A DNA stretch of 64,000 nt from Euzebyales bacterium (GTDB lineage Bacteria > Actinomycetota > Nitriliruptoria > Euzebyales > JAHELV01): contig DASUUK010000074.1 of NCBI GenBank assembly GCA_036374135.1, positions 159,272 to 223,271 of the forward strand. Direction: 5' to 3'. Both the position numbers and the translations under genes were made by a program. The notes below the pieces were generated by a model. It saw only the letters and a program-made list of their open reading frames with translations, searched no databases and was not told the origin of the DNA. Positions 53,357 to 62,677 of this stretch are shown here, piece after piece; position 1 is the stretch's first letter; every line of letters begins with the position of its first letter.

Positions 53357-54568
53357 TCACGCGGGCACGGGGTCGCGCACGACGGGGCACGACATGCACC
53401 GCGGTCCGCCGCGGCCGCGGGGCAGCTCGAAGCCCTCGATCGTGTGCACGGTGACGCCGGCGTCCCGCAGCCGGCGGTTGGTGTCGACGTTGCGCTCGTA
53501 GGCGAACACCTCGCCGGGGCGCAGCGCGAGCGTGTTGTTGCCGTCGTCCCACTGCTCGCGGTCCGCCAGCACCTCGTCCTCGGCCGTCGTGACGACCCGC
53601 AGCGCGTCGACGCCGAGCCCGCGTGCCAGTGCGGCCACCAGGTCCGGCTCGTCGGTCACCTGCATGCGCCCGGACGCTCCGGGCTCGATGCGCCACACGC
53701 CGGTGCCGGTCCGCATGCGCGGCCACAGGACGATCGCATCGGTGTCGACGACCGTCAGCACGGTGTCGAGGTGCATCGTCCCCCGCGTCTTGGGCAGCTC
53801 GACCGCCAGCACCTGCTGCGTGACGCCGGCGTCGAACAACCCGGCCGCCAGGTTCTCGACCCCGATCGGATGCGTCCGCTCCGACAACCCCACGGCAACG
53901 CAGCGGGGTGAGAGCACCATGACGTCACCGCCCTCGAGGGTGGCGTGCAGCCCCCTGGCGTCGCCGTACCAGATCGGCGCCGCGCCGGCGAAGTCGGGGT
54001 GGTGCTCGTAGATCGCCTCCCACAGGATCTGTTCGGGTCGTCTGGCGGGCATGGCCATCGGCGAGCGGACCACGCCACCGGCGATCCACGCGCTGGGGTC
54101 ACGCGTGAACACCGCGTTGGGCAGCGGCGGCACCAGGAACGCGTGCGGACCGATCACGCCACCGACGAAGCCGGCGCGGGCGCCGGGAACCTCTGCAACG
54201 GTCAGGCCACCGATCAGGGTGTCGGCCAGCTCGTCGGCCGCCATGTCGCCGAGGTGACCACGCACCCGGTCGACGAGCTCGACCCCGCAGCTGTCGGCCG
54301 TCGCGCGTCGCGCGATGACGTCGGCGCGCACGGCGTCGTCGGCCAACGCATCGGTCAGCAGGTCGGTCAACAGCCGGACACGTACGCCCCGGGCCCGCAG
54401 CAGGTCAGCAAACGCGTCGTGCTCCTGCTGTGCGCGGTCGACCCAGACCAGCTCGTCGAACAGCAGGTCCTCACGGTTGGCGGGCGTGATGCGGCGCAGC
54501 TCCTTGCCGGGCCGGTGGAGGATGACCTCCCGGAGCTGACCGGTCTCGCTGGTGACCCATGGCTGCAT
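53357..54568 (-). CDS. arcA: Arginine deiminase
   Basis: This 403-residue enzyme hydrolyses arginine to citrulline and ammonia. It has TGQLREVILHRPGKEL, FTRDPSAWIAGG, LEGGDVMVLS, the catalytic His in RGTMHLDTVLTVVD and the nucleophile Cys in the C-terminal CMSCPVVR. No ornithine carbamoyltransferase or carbamate kinase is next to it, so the full ArcABC pathway is not shown here. It lies 11 bp after a polymerase gene on the same strand. Confidence 0.94.
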   Translation of the reverse strand: MQPWVTSETGQLREVILHRPGKELRRITPANREDLLFDELVWVDRAQQEHDAFADLLRARGVRVRLLTDLLTDALADDAVRADVIARRATADSCGVELVDRVRGHLGDMAADELADTLIGGLTVAEVPGARAGFVGGVIGPHAFLVPPLPNAVFTRDPSAWIAGGVVRSPMAMPARRPEQILWEAIYEHHPDFAGAAPIWYGDARGLHATLEGGDVMVLSPRCVAVGLSERTHPIGVENLAAGLFDAGVTQQVLAVELPKTRGTMHLDTVLTVVDTDAIVLWPRMRTGTGVWRIEPGASGRMQVTDEPDLVAALARGLGVDALRVVTTAEDEVLADREQWDDGNNTLALRPGEVFAYERNVDTNRRLRDAGVTVHTIEGFELPRGRGGPRCMSCPVVRDPVPA

Positions 54569-54579
54569 GGCCCGGCAGC

Positions 54580-56328
54580 CTACCCGTCGGCGCCCCACCG
54601 CGGCCGCACGGCGACGTCCACGGCGGCCGGCACGTCACCGAGCAGTTCGCCCGCGGCGGCCCGCATGCCATCGACGACGTCGATCGCGACCTGGTCGGCG
54701 TCGGCTTCGGGCACCTCGACGACGAGCTCGTCGTGGACCGTCAGGACCAGTCCGCTCGACCTGTCCGGCGCGTCGCCGTAGCGTGCACGCAGGCGCTGCT
54801 CGACCTGCGCGAGCGCGAGCTTGGTCATGTCGGCTCCCGCACCCTGGATGGGCGCGTTGCGCGCCAGCAGGGCCACCCCGCCGCCCAGGTCACGGGGTAG
54901 CACGCGCAGCCGACCCAGCGCGGTGCGCACCTGACCGGTGCGTCGGCCCGCGGCCTCGGCGTCGGCGAGCCATCGCTCGACGCGCGGGAACGTGGCGAAG
55001 TACCGCCTGATCGTGTCCGCGGCGGCATCCTGACCGATGCCGGTGCTGCGCGCGAAGCTCGCGGCGCCCATGCCGTACATCAGACCGTAGTTGAGCGCCT
55101 TGGCGGCGTGGCGCTGCTGTGGCGTCACGCCCTCCTCGGGCACGTTGAACACCAGCGCCGCCGTCGCGCGGTGCAGGTCGCCACTGCCGCGGAAGACCTC
55201 CGACAGCGCGGGATCGCCCGACACGGCGGCGAGGATGCGCAGCTCCTGCTGGCTGTAGTCCGCGACGACGAGCATGTGCCCGGGTGACGCCACGAAGCAG
55301 CTCCGCCAGCCACCCTGCTTGGGGATCTGGGTGAGGTTGGGGTCGCGGCAGGCGATCCGCCCGGTACCCACGATCTGCCGCCAGTCGGCGTGCACCCGGC
55401 CGGTGACCGGATGCACGACCCGATCGGCCCAGTCCCCGCCCCAGTTGCTGGTGAGCTTGGCGACACCGCGGTACTCCAGCAGCGCCGCGACAGCGGGATG
55501 GTCGAGGTCGCGGAGCTGTTCGGTGCGGGTCGACGCGACCTCCACGCCGACGCGTGCCAGCGCGTCGCGCACCTGTTCCGGCGCCTCGAGGTTGACCGGC
55601 TCGGGCCCGAACAGGTTGCGCGGGCTGTCGGCGGTCACCAAGGTCTCCTGCGCCGTCGATTCGAGCGCCGGCAACCGTGCCTCGAACTCGCGCATCAACA
55701 CCGACCACCGCGCCGCGTCGAACCCGACACCGCGCAGGGCGAGCCCCGCGAGCACCGGCAGCGCCGCGAACTCGAGCCTGGCGATCCGGCCCAGACGGTG
55801 ACCGGTCAGCTCATGGCGCTGCTGGTCGAACACCGACCACGTCGCCGCCGCATCCGCGGCCGCGTAGTCGATCAGGTCCTGCGTCAGCGTGCCACCGTTG
55901 ACGAAGCCCGAGCGCTGGCTCTTGTCGAGCGTGACGCCCAACCGGAACGCCGCCATGTCAGCCAGCCCGAGTCCCGCCGACGACTCACCGCCGTCAAGCA
56001 ACTGCTGCGAGAGCATGGTGTCGGCCACGCGTTCGACGCGCAGGCCGGCGCGCGCGAGGAAGCGGAGGTCGAACGCGGCGTGGTGGAACACCTTGGCGAT
56101 GCCGACGTCGCCGAGCAGGTCGGCGAGCACGGCCGGCTCGACGTGTGCGGTGTCGACGACCAGCACCGGGTGGCCGGGGCCCGCGCTGACCTGCACCAGC
56201 CGCAACCGGTCACGCCATGGATCCCACCCGGTCGTCTCGGTGTCTACCGCCACGAACGGTCGACGACCGATCGCCGCCAACCACGAACGCACGACCGTCC
56301 CGTTGCGCGCCACGACCGACTCGACCAC
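54580..56328 (-). CDS. Bifunctional 3'-5' exonuclease / family A DNA polymerase lacking a 5' nuclease
   Basis: This 582-residue protein begins directly with a DEDDy exonuclease: D29/E31 in AVDTETTGWD, D87 in HHAAFDLRFL and YAAADAAAT near 155-163. The polymerase part follows with motif A VVADYSQQELRI (354-365), motif B HAAKALNYGLMYG (407-419) and motif C TVHDELVVEV (530-539). All catalytic residues are present. The 5' nuclease domain of PolI is missing, as in the shorter actinobacterial PolA-like paralogues. It is likely a repair polymerase. The GTG start precedes the exonuclease closely. Confidence 0.88.
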   Translation of the reverse strand: MVESVVARNGTVVRSWLAAIGRRPFVAVDTETTGWDPWRDRLRLVQVSAGPGHPVLVVDTAHVEPAVLADLLGDVGIAKVFHHAAFDLRFLARAGLRVERVADTMLSQQLLDGGESSAGLGLADMAAFRLGVTLDKSQRSGFVNGGTLTQDLIDYAAADAAATWSVFDQQRHELTGHRLGRIARLEFAALPVLAGLALRGVGFDAARWSVLMREFEARLPALESTAQETLVTADSPRNLFGPEPVNLEAPEQVRDALARVGVEVASTRTEQLRDLDHPAVAALLEYRGVAKLTSNWGGDWADRVVHPVTGRVHADWRQIVGTGRIACRDPNLTQIPKQGGWRSCFVASPGHMLVVADYSQQELRILAAVSGDPALSEVFRGSGDLHRATAALVFNVPEEGVTPQQRHAAKALNYGLMYGMGAASFARSTGIGQDAAADTIRRYFATFPRVERWLADAEAAGRRTGQVRTALGRLRVLPRDLGGGVALLARNAPIQGAGADMTKLALAQVEQRLRARYGDAPDRSSGLVLTVHDELVVEVPEADADQVAIDVVDGMRAAAGELLGDVPAAVDVAVRPRWGADG

Positions 56329-56406
56329 CCGTGCAGTGTGCCACCGTCGGGGCGGTGTCCCGCTGCCGCGGCCGGCCCCGCCGTCGGCCCCTACAGTTGT
56401 CCACAC

Positions 56407-56991
56407 ATGCCCGCCACCGACGAACACGCCGGGAGCAGGCCGCGTGGGCCCGGTGCGCGGCGCGTGCGCCACCTCGTGCTCGCGATGTCCGTGCTGGTCG
56501 TGGTTGCGACGGGCTGCGTGTCGCCGACCACAGAGGTCGCCGACGCACCGCGCGCGACCGACGCCGCCGGCACCCCGGACCGCCCGGAGGCGACGGGTCC
56601 ACCCGATGATCCGGACGTCGGTGACTGCGCCGGCGACCTCGCGGCGCTCGACGCCGTGATCACCGAGCAGTTGGCGGCGTTCGCGGCCGACGACTGGGAG
56701 GGCGCCTGGGCGTTGACCAGCCGGCAGTTCCGCGCCGCCGGCGTCGACGCCGAGGGTCTGCGGCAGATCGTGACGTCCGGCTATCCGGAGGCGGCCGACG
56801 CGGCGGCGCACGACGTGCTCGGCTGCGCACTGGTCGGCGACGAGGCGCAGGTGCTGATCGAGGTGACGTCGACCAACGGCGCCACGACGGGACTCGTGTA
56901 CCTCATGACGCGCGAGGAGGCCGGCTGGCGCGTGTCCGGCGCGGTCGAGCACGCCACCGGCGCCAGCGAACCGGCGACCATCCGCACCTGA
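56407..56991 (+). CDS. Putative lipoprotein, DUF4864-like
   Basis: This 194-residue exported protein has a basic N-terminus, a hydrophobic core and the lipobox-like VVVATGC, then a Pro/Thr/Asp-rich tether to about residue 72. The C-terminal domain begins ITEQLAAFAADDWEGAWALT and continues SRQFRAAGVDAEGLRQIV, a pattern like DUF4864 / NTF2-like folds. No function is known. It diverges from the polymerase gene. Confidence 0.65.
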   Translation: MPATDEHAGSRPRGPGARRVRHLVLAMSVLVVVATGCVSPTTEVADAPRATDAAGTPDRPEATGPPDDPDVGDCAGDLAALDAVITEQLAAFAADDWEGAWALTSRQFRAAGVDAEGLRQIVTSGYPEAADAAAHDVLGCALVGDEAQVLIEVTSTNGATTGLVYLMTREEAGWRVSGAVEHATGASEPATIRT

Positions 56992-56998
56992 CCCGGGC

Positions 56999-57604
56999 TC
57001 ACGATGGCGGCAGTGCGCGGTCGAGCGCATAGCTGATCGCCGCACGGCCGTCCTCGATCGTCAGGTGTCCGCCCAGCACGCCCTGGGACACGCTGGTCAG
57101 CGTCGACACCAGGACGATCGCCTCCCGGCCGGGGTCGATGGATGTCGGCGCCCGGCCGGCGGCCTGCGCCGCGCGCACCATGCCCGCCACCGTGTCGAAG
57201 AGACCGCCGGTCATGCGACGCGCCTCCGCCCGGGCCAGGCCGGTGTGGGACAGGGCCGCGGCCTCGAACACGACGAACAGCAGCATCGTCGTGCGGCTGA
57301 CCTCGTCGTCGGGGAAGAGCTCGTCGAAGATGGCGGCGACGACCGCCCGCTCGCTTGGTGCATCACCGAGCTCACCGGTGCGGGACCGGATGCGCTCCAC
57401 CGCTCGCTGACCCAGGTGCTCCAGCGCGGCGACCAGCAGTGCGTCCTTGGTGCCGAAGTAGTACTGGATCAGGTTGACCGAGACGCCGGCCTCCCCCGCG
57501 ATCTCCCGGAAGCTGGCGCTGTCGAGCCCGCCGCGCACGGTGATGCGCCACAACGCCTCGATGATCTGCCTGCGCCGGGCGTCATGGTCGACCTGCTTCG
57601 GCAC
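56999..57604 (-). CDS. TetR family transcriptional regulator
   Basis: This 201-residue regulator has the N-terminal helix-turn-helix RRRQIIEALWRITVRGGLDS, then SFREIAGEAGVSVNLIQYYF and GTKDALLVAAL. A helical ligand domain follows. GTG at 57604 is chosen because GAAGAGG lies six bases upstream. It diverges from an alpha/beta hydrolase across 66 bp that hold an operator-like palindrome, so it probably regulates both. Confidence 0.88.
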   Translation of the reverse strand: MPKQVDHDARRRQIIEALWRITVRGGLDSASFREIAGEAGVSVNLIQYYFGTKDALLVAALEHLGQRAVERIRSRTGELGDAPSERAVVAAIFDELFPDDEVSRTTMLLFVVFEAAALSHTGLARAEARRMTGGLFDTVAGMVRAAQAAGRAPTSIDPGREAIVLVSTLTSVSQGVLGGHLTIEDGRAAISYALDRALPPS

Positions 57605-57613
57605 GTGCCACCT

Positions 57614-57647
57614 CTTCGTCGCGACGTTATAGTACACTCGTACGAAG
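57614..57647. promoter_or_regulatory. Operator-like palindrome between the TetR and hydrolase genes
   Basis: CTTCGT (57614-57619) is mirrored by ACGAAG (57642-57647), with GTAC-ACTC-GTAC (57632-57643) and a TATAGT hexamer (57628-57633) inside. The stretch is AT-rich for this chromosome. It fits a TetR-type operator covering one or both divergent promoters. Confidence 0.45.
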
Positions 57648-57670
57648 ACAACCCGGTGCCGGGGCTGAGG

Positions 57671-58582
57671 ATGACCGACGTGAAGCTCACGACGTTCAGG
57701 AAGCCCGACGACGAGCGGCGCTTCGACGAGATCTACGCCCGCCTGCGCGCGGAGCGGTGGCCGTCACCGCCGTCGGAGACCGATGTCGGCACCCGGCTCG
57801 GCACGGCCCACGTGTTCTCGTGGCCGGGCGACGGGGTTCCGCTGCTGCTGCTGCCGGGGTGGGGTGCGACGTCGTTGATGTGGGCGCCGATGCTCGTGCA
57901 CGGCTTCGGTGGGCGGCCCGTCCACTGCGTCGACGTGATCGGCGACGTCGGCCTGAGCGTGCAACGCGCCCCGATCGCGACGCTGTCCGACCACCTGCCG
58001 TGGCTCGATGCCGTCGCGGTCGGGCTCGACCTCGACCGGGTCCACATCGTCGGCTCCTCCTACGGCGCGCTGCTGACGCTCGTGTGGGCCGGGCGCACCC
58101 CCGAACGGGTCGCCACCGCGACCCTGCTCGATCCCGGTGGGCTGGTCGACATCGACATGAAGCGGTTCATCGCGTGGGGCATGAAGGTCTTTGCCGCAGC
58201 GGTTGCACCGATGCCGATCCGTCGCCGCGCGGCCGAACGTCTGCACGCCCGGATGATCCTCGACACCGACCTGTTCCAGCTGGGACGGCTCGCCAACTTC
58301 GCGACGGCCCACCACGATGCTCCCGACGCCGCGGCCGCACTCCCGGACGCGGCCCTGCGGGCCGTCACGTCACCGACGCTGGCGCTGCTCGCCGAGCACA
58401 GCGCGATCATGCGGCCGGAGGCGGCCGCCGCCCGGGCGCGAGCCCTGCTGCCTGACGTCACCGTCGAGATCGTGCCTGACGCCGGCCACGGCCTCCCGTT
58501 CGACGACGCCGCAGTGGTCGCCGCCCGCGTGCGGCGCTTCCTGGACGCGTACGGCGCCGGGAACCGACCGGCCACCGGCTGA
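57671..58582 (+). CDS. Alpha/beta hydrolase
   Basis: This 303-residue alpha/beta-hydrolase fold protein has an oxyanion-region segment LLLLPGWGATSLMW, the nucleophile elbow VGSSYGALL (GxSxG form) and the catalytic His in VPDAGHGLPFDDA. No signal peptide is seen, so it acts in the cytoplasm. The substrate, an ester or an epoxide-like compound, is unknown. The ATG has a GAGG-like site upstream. Confidence 0.85.
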   Translation: MTDVKLTTFRKPDDERRFDEIYARLRAERWPSPPSETDVGTRLGTAHVFSWPGDGVPLLLLPGWGATSLMWAPMLVHGFGGRPVHCVDVIGDVGLSVQRAPIATLSDHLPWLDAVAVGLDLDRVHIVGSSYGALLTLVWAGRTPERVATATLLDPGGLVDIDMKRFIAWGMKVFAAAVAPMPIRRRAAERLHARMILDTDLFQLGRLANFATAHHDAPDAAAALPDAALRAVTSPTLALLAEHSAIMRPEAAAARARALLPDVTVEIVPDAGHGLPFDDAAVVAARVRRFLDAYGAGNRPATG

Positions 58583-58638
58583 GGTCACGTGTGGGCCCTC
58601 CGTACGATGGCGCGGGTGTGTCAACGGCTGATGTGGGA

Positions 58639-59850
58639 TCAGCGCTCGATCGGGTAGCCGGCGCTGCGCAGGCCGCTCAGAACCGTCTCGGAGTGATCGG
58701 CGCCCCGCGTCTCCAGCGCGAGCTCGAGCTCGACCTCCATCAGCCCGAGCTTGGGCCTCAGGCGATGGTGCTCGACGCCGACGACGTTGGCGCCACAGCC
58801 GGCGATCAGGTCCAGCACGGCGGACAGCGCGCCCGGCCGGTCCTGCACGCGTGTGCGGAACGCCAGGTAGCGACCCTCGCCGACGAGACCGGACTGGATG
58901 ATGCGCGCGAGCAGGAGCGGGTCGACGTTGCCGCCGCACAGCAGGACCACCACCGGCTCGACCAGGTCGGTCACGGCGCCGGCCAGCAGCGCCGCGAGCC
59001 CTGCGGCGCCGGAGGGCTCGACCACCTGCTTGGCGCGTTCGGCCAGCAGCAGGACCGCGCGTGCGATCGTCTCGTCGTCGACCGTGACGACCTCGTCGAC
59101 GAGCGCGGCGATGTGCTCCAGCGTGAGCTCGCCGGGTCGCGACACCGCGATGCCGTCCGCGATCGTGTCGCCCACCTCGACGGTGACGGGAGCGCCGGCC
59201 GCGAGAGACGCAAGGACCGCCGCCGCACGCTCGGCCTGCACCCCGATGATGCGTGTGCGGGGCGAGCGCGCCCGGACGGCGGCGGCGACGCCCGAGATCA
59301 GGCCTCCGCCGCCGATCGGCACGACGATCGTGCCCGGGTCGTCGATCTCGTCGACGATGTCGAGCCCCAACGTGCCCTGGCCCGCGATGACGTCGGGATG
59401 CTCGAACGGGTGCACGAACACCGCATGTCGCTCGCGCGCACGGGCGGTCGCGGCGTCCAGCGCCTCGCTGACCCCCCCGTCGACCAGCTCGATCCGCGCA
59501 CCGTAGCCACGGGTGGCGGCCACCTTGGGCAGCGGAGCACCTGCGGGCATGAACACCGTCGCGCCGACGCCGAGCAACTGCGCGGACAGCGCGACGCCCT
59601 GTGCGTGGTTGCCCGCCGACGCGCACACCACCCCGTGCTCCCGCTCCGCGGGCGACAACGATGCGATGCGGTTGTAGGCACCGCGCAGCTTGAACGACCC
59701 TGTCCGCTGCAGGTGCTCACACTTCAGCAGGACCTGTGCGCCCACCATCGACGACACGGCGCGCGACGGCTGCACCGGCGTTCGTGCGACGACGCCCGAC
59801 AGCGTGGCGCGCGCCCGCTCGATCTGATCGATCGTCACCAACCGGCCCAT
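58639..59850 (-). CDS. ilvA: Threonine dehydratase (PLP-dependent, with ACT domain)
   Basis: This 403-residue enzyme deaminates threonine to 2-oxobutanoate. PLP binds K54 in RTGSFKLRGAYN. SAGNHAQGVA and the Gly-rich PIGGGGLISGVA cradle the cofactor, and a C-terminal ACT-type regulatory domain spans about 325-403 (VQDRPGALSAVLDLIA). The length fits the catabolic/short biosynthetic form. GAGGTGA precedes the ATG, so the start is firm even though it lies inside the upstream kinase frame. Confidence 0.92.
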   Translation of the reverse strand: MGRLVTIDQIERARATLSGVVARTPVQPSRAVSSMVGAQVLLKCEHLQRTGSFKLRGAYNRIASLSPAEREHGVVCASAGNHAQGVALSAQLLGVGATVFMPAGAPLPKVAATRGYGARIELVDGGVSEALDAATARARERHAVFVHPFEHPDVIAGQGTLGLDIVDEIDDPGTIVVPIGGGGLISGVAAAVRARSPRTRIIGVQAERAAAVLASLAAGAPVTVEVGDTIADGIAVSRPGELTLEHIAALVDEVVTVDDETIARAVLLLAERAKQVVEPSGAAGLAALLAGAVTDLVEPVVVLLCGGNVDPLLLARIIQSGLVGEGRYLAFRTRVQDRPGALSAVLDLIAGCGANVVGVEHHRLRPKLGLMEVELELALETRGADHSETVLSGLRSAGYPIER

Positions 59851-61060
59851 CGGTCACCTCGCTCGCTGCCGGGGAGGAGATCGTACGGCGGACAGCGCGC
59901 GGCAGGTGCACGGTCACGCGCCCACCGGGCTGCGGATGGATGCGCAGCGATCCGCCGTGTGCCTCGACGAGCCCACGGGCGATCGGCAGGCCGAGGCCGG
60001 CACCGCCGCGTGTGCGCGCGTCGTCGAACCGCGTCGAGACCGCCGTGGCGCGGGCGCGGAACGACGGATCGAATCCCGGGCCCTCGTCGGTGACCGCCAG
60101 CGTGACGTGGTCACCGCCACCGACGACCGCCACGTCGACGCTCGTGCGCTCCGGTGCGTGACGCAGGGCGTTGTCGAGCAGGTTGCGCAGCACGCGGCCG
60201 ATCGCGTGCGGATCGACGATCGCGGTCGTGTCCCCGTCGGCCGACATCGTCAGCTCGAGCCGACGTCGTTCCGCGATCACCTCCAGGGAGGTCACCGTCG
60301 TGTCGGCGAGCTCGGCGAGGTCGACGGGCTCCGGTGACAGCGTCAGCTCGCCCCGCTCGATGCGCGCCAGCGTGAACAGATCGTCGACCAGACGGGCCAG
60401 CACGTCGACGTCGGCGGCCATCGCATCGAGGTAGCGCGCCGGGTCGCGCGCGACACCGTCCTGCAGCGCCTCGACCGCCGCGCGCAGCGACGCCAACGGT
60501 GTGCGCAGGTCGTGGCCCAATGCCGCGAGCAGATCGCGACGCGCGGCCGCGTCACTGCGCCGCGCGCGATCGGCGGCGGCCAGGCGGGTGGCCATGTCGT
60601 CGACCGCCGCCGCCAGCTCACCGACCTCGCCGGAGCGGTCGACCTCCGCGCGCGCGTCGAGGTCACCGTCACCGATGCGGTGGGCCGTCGACGCCAGCGT
60701 GCCGAGATCGGCGGCGAGCCGCTCGCCGATCCAGCCGGCCGCGGTCAGGCCGACCGCACTTCCCACCGCGAGGGCCAGCAGCACGAGCCGCGCGTCGTGG
60801 GTGTCGACCACCATGACCGATGCCGCCCCGGCGACGACCAGGCCCGCGCCGCCGAGCGCGACGAGCACCATGGTCCGCATGGCACCGGCGATCGTGCGGA
60901 CCCGTCGCACGGCCACCAGCGCGATCAGCGCGGCGATCGCGGCCGGCACCGCGAACAGGACCACGAGCAGCAGCCAGTCCTGCGGCGTCGGCCGGAGCAG
61001 CGGCAACGCCACGACGGCGGCCGCCACGACCGCCACGACCAGCGCGGCGATGCGGGTCAC
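59717..61060 (-). CDS. Sensor histidine kinase with a C-terminal tail running into ilvA
   Basis: This 447-residue kinase has membrane helices at about 5-22, 29-51, 62-84 and 91-112, then a HAMP domain, HisKA with H183 in LGHDLRTPLASL and HATPase motifs (NLLDNALRHAP, DEGPGFD, GAGLGLPIA). The normal kinase fold ends near GGRVTVHLPRAVRR (residue 392). The frame continues for about 55 Arg/Ala-rich residues, the last 44 or so overlapping ilvA by 134 bp. The GTG overlaps the response regulator stop by four bases. Confidence 0.85.
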   Translation of the reverse strand: MTRIAALVVAVVAAAVVALPLLRPTPQDWLLLVVLFAVPAAIAALIALVAVRRVRTIAGAMRTMVLVALGGAGLVVAGAASVMVVDTHDARLVLLALAVGSAVGLTAAGWIGERLAADLGTLASTAHRIGDGDLDARAEVDRSGEVGELAAAVDDMATRLAAADRARRSDAAARRDLLAALGHDLRTPLASLRAAVEALQDGVARDPARYLDAMAADVDVLARLVDDLFTLARIERGELTLSPEPVDLAELADTTVTSLEVIAERRRLELTMSADGDTTAIVDPHAIGRVLRNLLDNALRHAPERTSVDVAVVGGGDHVTLAVTDEGPGFDPSFRARATAVSTRFDDARTRGGAGLGLPIARGLVEAHGGSLRIHPQPGGRVTVHLPRAVRRTISSPAASEVTDGPVGDDRSDRAGARHAVGRRRTNAGAAVARRVVDGGRTGPAEV

Positions 61061-61758
61061 GGATCGAATCGGTACCCCACCCCCCACACGGTCGTGATCC
61101 AGCTGTCGTCGCCCCGGGGCCCGAGCTTGCGGCGCACACGGCCGACGTGCACGGTGACCGTTGCCGGGTCCTGCCACTGGGCCGACGAGTCCCAGACCTG
61201 CTGCAGCAGCGTCTCGTGCGTGAACACGCGCCGTGGCACGGCGGCCAGGCATGCGAGCAGATCGAACTCCTTGGGCGTCAGCTCGACCAGCCGATCGCCG
61301 ACGTGCACCTCACGCGACGCGACGTCGATGCGCAGCTCACCGGCACCGAGCGTCCCTTCCGGTCGTGGTCCGGTGTTGGTCGCACGACGCAGCACCGAAC
61401 GCACACGGGCGACGAGCTCGCGCGGGCTGAACGGCTTCGTCACGTAGTCGTCGGCCCCGAGCTCGAGGCCCATGATGCGGTCGATCTCGTCGTCGCGCGC
61501 CGTCAGGAGGATGATCGGCAGGTCGGAACCCTGCGCGCGCACCTCGCGCACCAGGCTCAGCCCGTCGCCGCCGGGGAGCATGATGTCGAGCACAGCGAGC
61601 GCGGGCCGGTGCCGGTCGAGCAGGGTCCGGGCCTGCGGCGCGTCCGCGGCGGTCAGCACCCGGTAGCCGTCCCGCCGCAGGTAGTCACCGACGACCTCGC
61701 GCACCAGATCCTCGTCATCGACGACGAGGATCACGCCGGCGTCGGCACCGTCTGCCAC
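61057..61758 (-). CDS. OmpR-class response regulator
   Basis: This 233-residue regulator has a receiver domain with VVDDED, phospho-acceptor D58 (AVLDIMLPGG), LLTARDDE and TKPFSPRELV, and a winged-helix domain (LTPKEFDLLACLAAVP...TVTVHVGRVRRKLG) ending VWGVGYRFDP. It is coupled to the kinase gene that follows. The GTG at 61758 is chosen at the start of family similarity; no strong ribosome binding site is seen. The signal is unknown. Confidence 0.88.
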   Translation of the reverse strand: MADGADAGVILVVDDEDLVREVVGDYLRRDGYRVLTAADAPQARTLLDRHRPALAVLDIMLPGGDGLSLVREVRAQGSDLPIILLTARDDEIDRIMGLELGADDYVTKPFSPRELVARVRSVLRRATNTGPRPEGTLGAGELRIDVASREVHVGDRLVELTPKEFDLLACLAAVPRRVFTHETLLQQVWDSSAQWQDPATVTVHVGRVRRKLGPRGDDSWITTVWGVGYRFDP

Positions 61759-61951
61759 ACTGCGCAGCGTAGCGATGCCGGGCCGGTGGTGTCGGTCGTC
61801 CCGGCATCGTTGCGTCGACACCGTCCGAGCCCGACCGGCCCGAGCGACGGGCACGGATCGACGACGCCGATGCTGGCCCCGGTGTTGTGCTCGCTGCCGG
61901 TCTCCACCTGCGTGCGGCCGGTCGACACACCACAGGTCCGTGCCGGTCGCG

Positions 61952-62677
61952 TCACACGGGGGGCCACGGGTACGGCCGGCGGTCGGCGGGTGGATCGGGC
62001 AACGCCTCGGTGGCCGCGAGCAGGCCGGCACGCCGCGCGAGCACGGCCACCTCCTCGGCCGTCAGCAGATCCTCAAGCAACCCGTCCCCGGCCCGCAGCG
62101 CGGTGGCGAGGCGCTCCAGATCGGTGCGCCACACGTCGGCGATCGCCGCCGCGCCCAGATCCCAGATCACCGTGCGCAGCTTGGGCTGCGGATGGAACGT
62201 CAGGCCGTGGTCGATGCCCACGAGCCGGTCGTCGTCACGGACGCGCAGCACATGGCCGCCCTTGCGGTCGGCGTTGTTGACGAGCAGGTCGAAGGTCGCC
62301 AGCTGCGCCAGCCGGGGGTGGAGCGCCGGATCCGCGACCAGCGAGAAGTAGTGGTCGGCCGGATCGTGTGGCACGAACTGCTGGACCGAGCCCTGGCCGT
62401 GCGGACCGTCGCGCAGGACCGTGGGAGGCACCAGATCCCACCCCAGGAACGCGCTGACGCGGTAGGCGGCGACCTCGCGGCGGCACAGTGAGCCTGGCGG
62501 GAAGTCCCACAACGGCCGTTCGCCGCGACGCGGCTTGTAGACCGCGAACCGCTCGTCGTCACCGCCGAGCCGCACGAGCAGCGTGTGGTTGCTCGCGCCC
62601 GACAGCACACCGATGACCTCGAGCTCCGCGGTCCGCAGGAGCTCGACGGCGGGCGCGTCAGACGGTGAGAGGTCCAT
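61952..62677 (-). CDS. SCO1664 family protein (kinase-like)
   Basis: This 241-residue protein matches an actinobacterial family distantly like phosphatidylinositol kinases: AVYKPRRGERPLWDFP (nucleotide-contact Lys), LCRREVAAYRVSAFLGW, LATFDLLVNNADRKGGHVL (catalytic-loop-like NNxDRK) and VGIDHGLTFH (DHG metal motif). Its substrate is unknown. It overlaps the DUF3090 gene by 20 bases, and the pair recurs together in actinobacteria. Confidence 0.85.
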   Translation of the reverse strand: MDLSPSDAPAVELLRTAELEVIGVLSGASNHTLLVRLGGDDERFAVYKPRRGERPLWDFPPGSLCRREVAAYRVSAFLGWDLVPPTVLRDGPHGQGSVQQFVPHDPADHYFSLVADPALHPRLAQLATFDLLVNNADRKGGHVLRVRDDDRLVGIDHGLTFHPQPKLRTVIWDLGAAAIADVWRTDLERLATALRAGDGLLEDLLTAEEVAVLARRAGLLAATEALPDPPADRRPYPWPPV

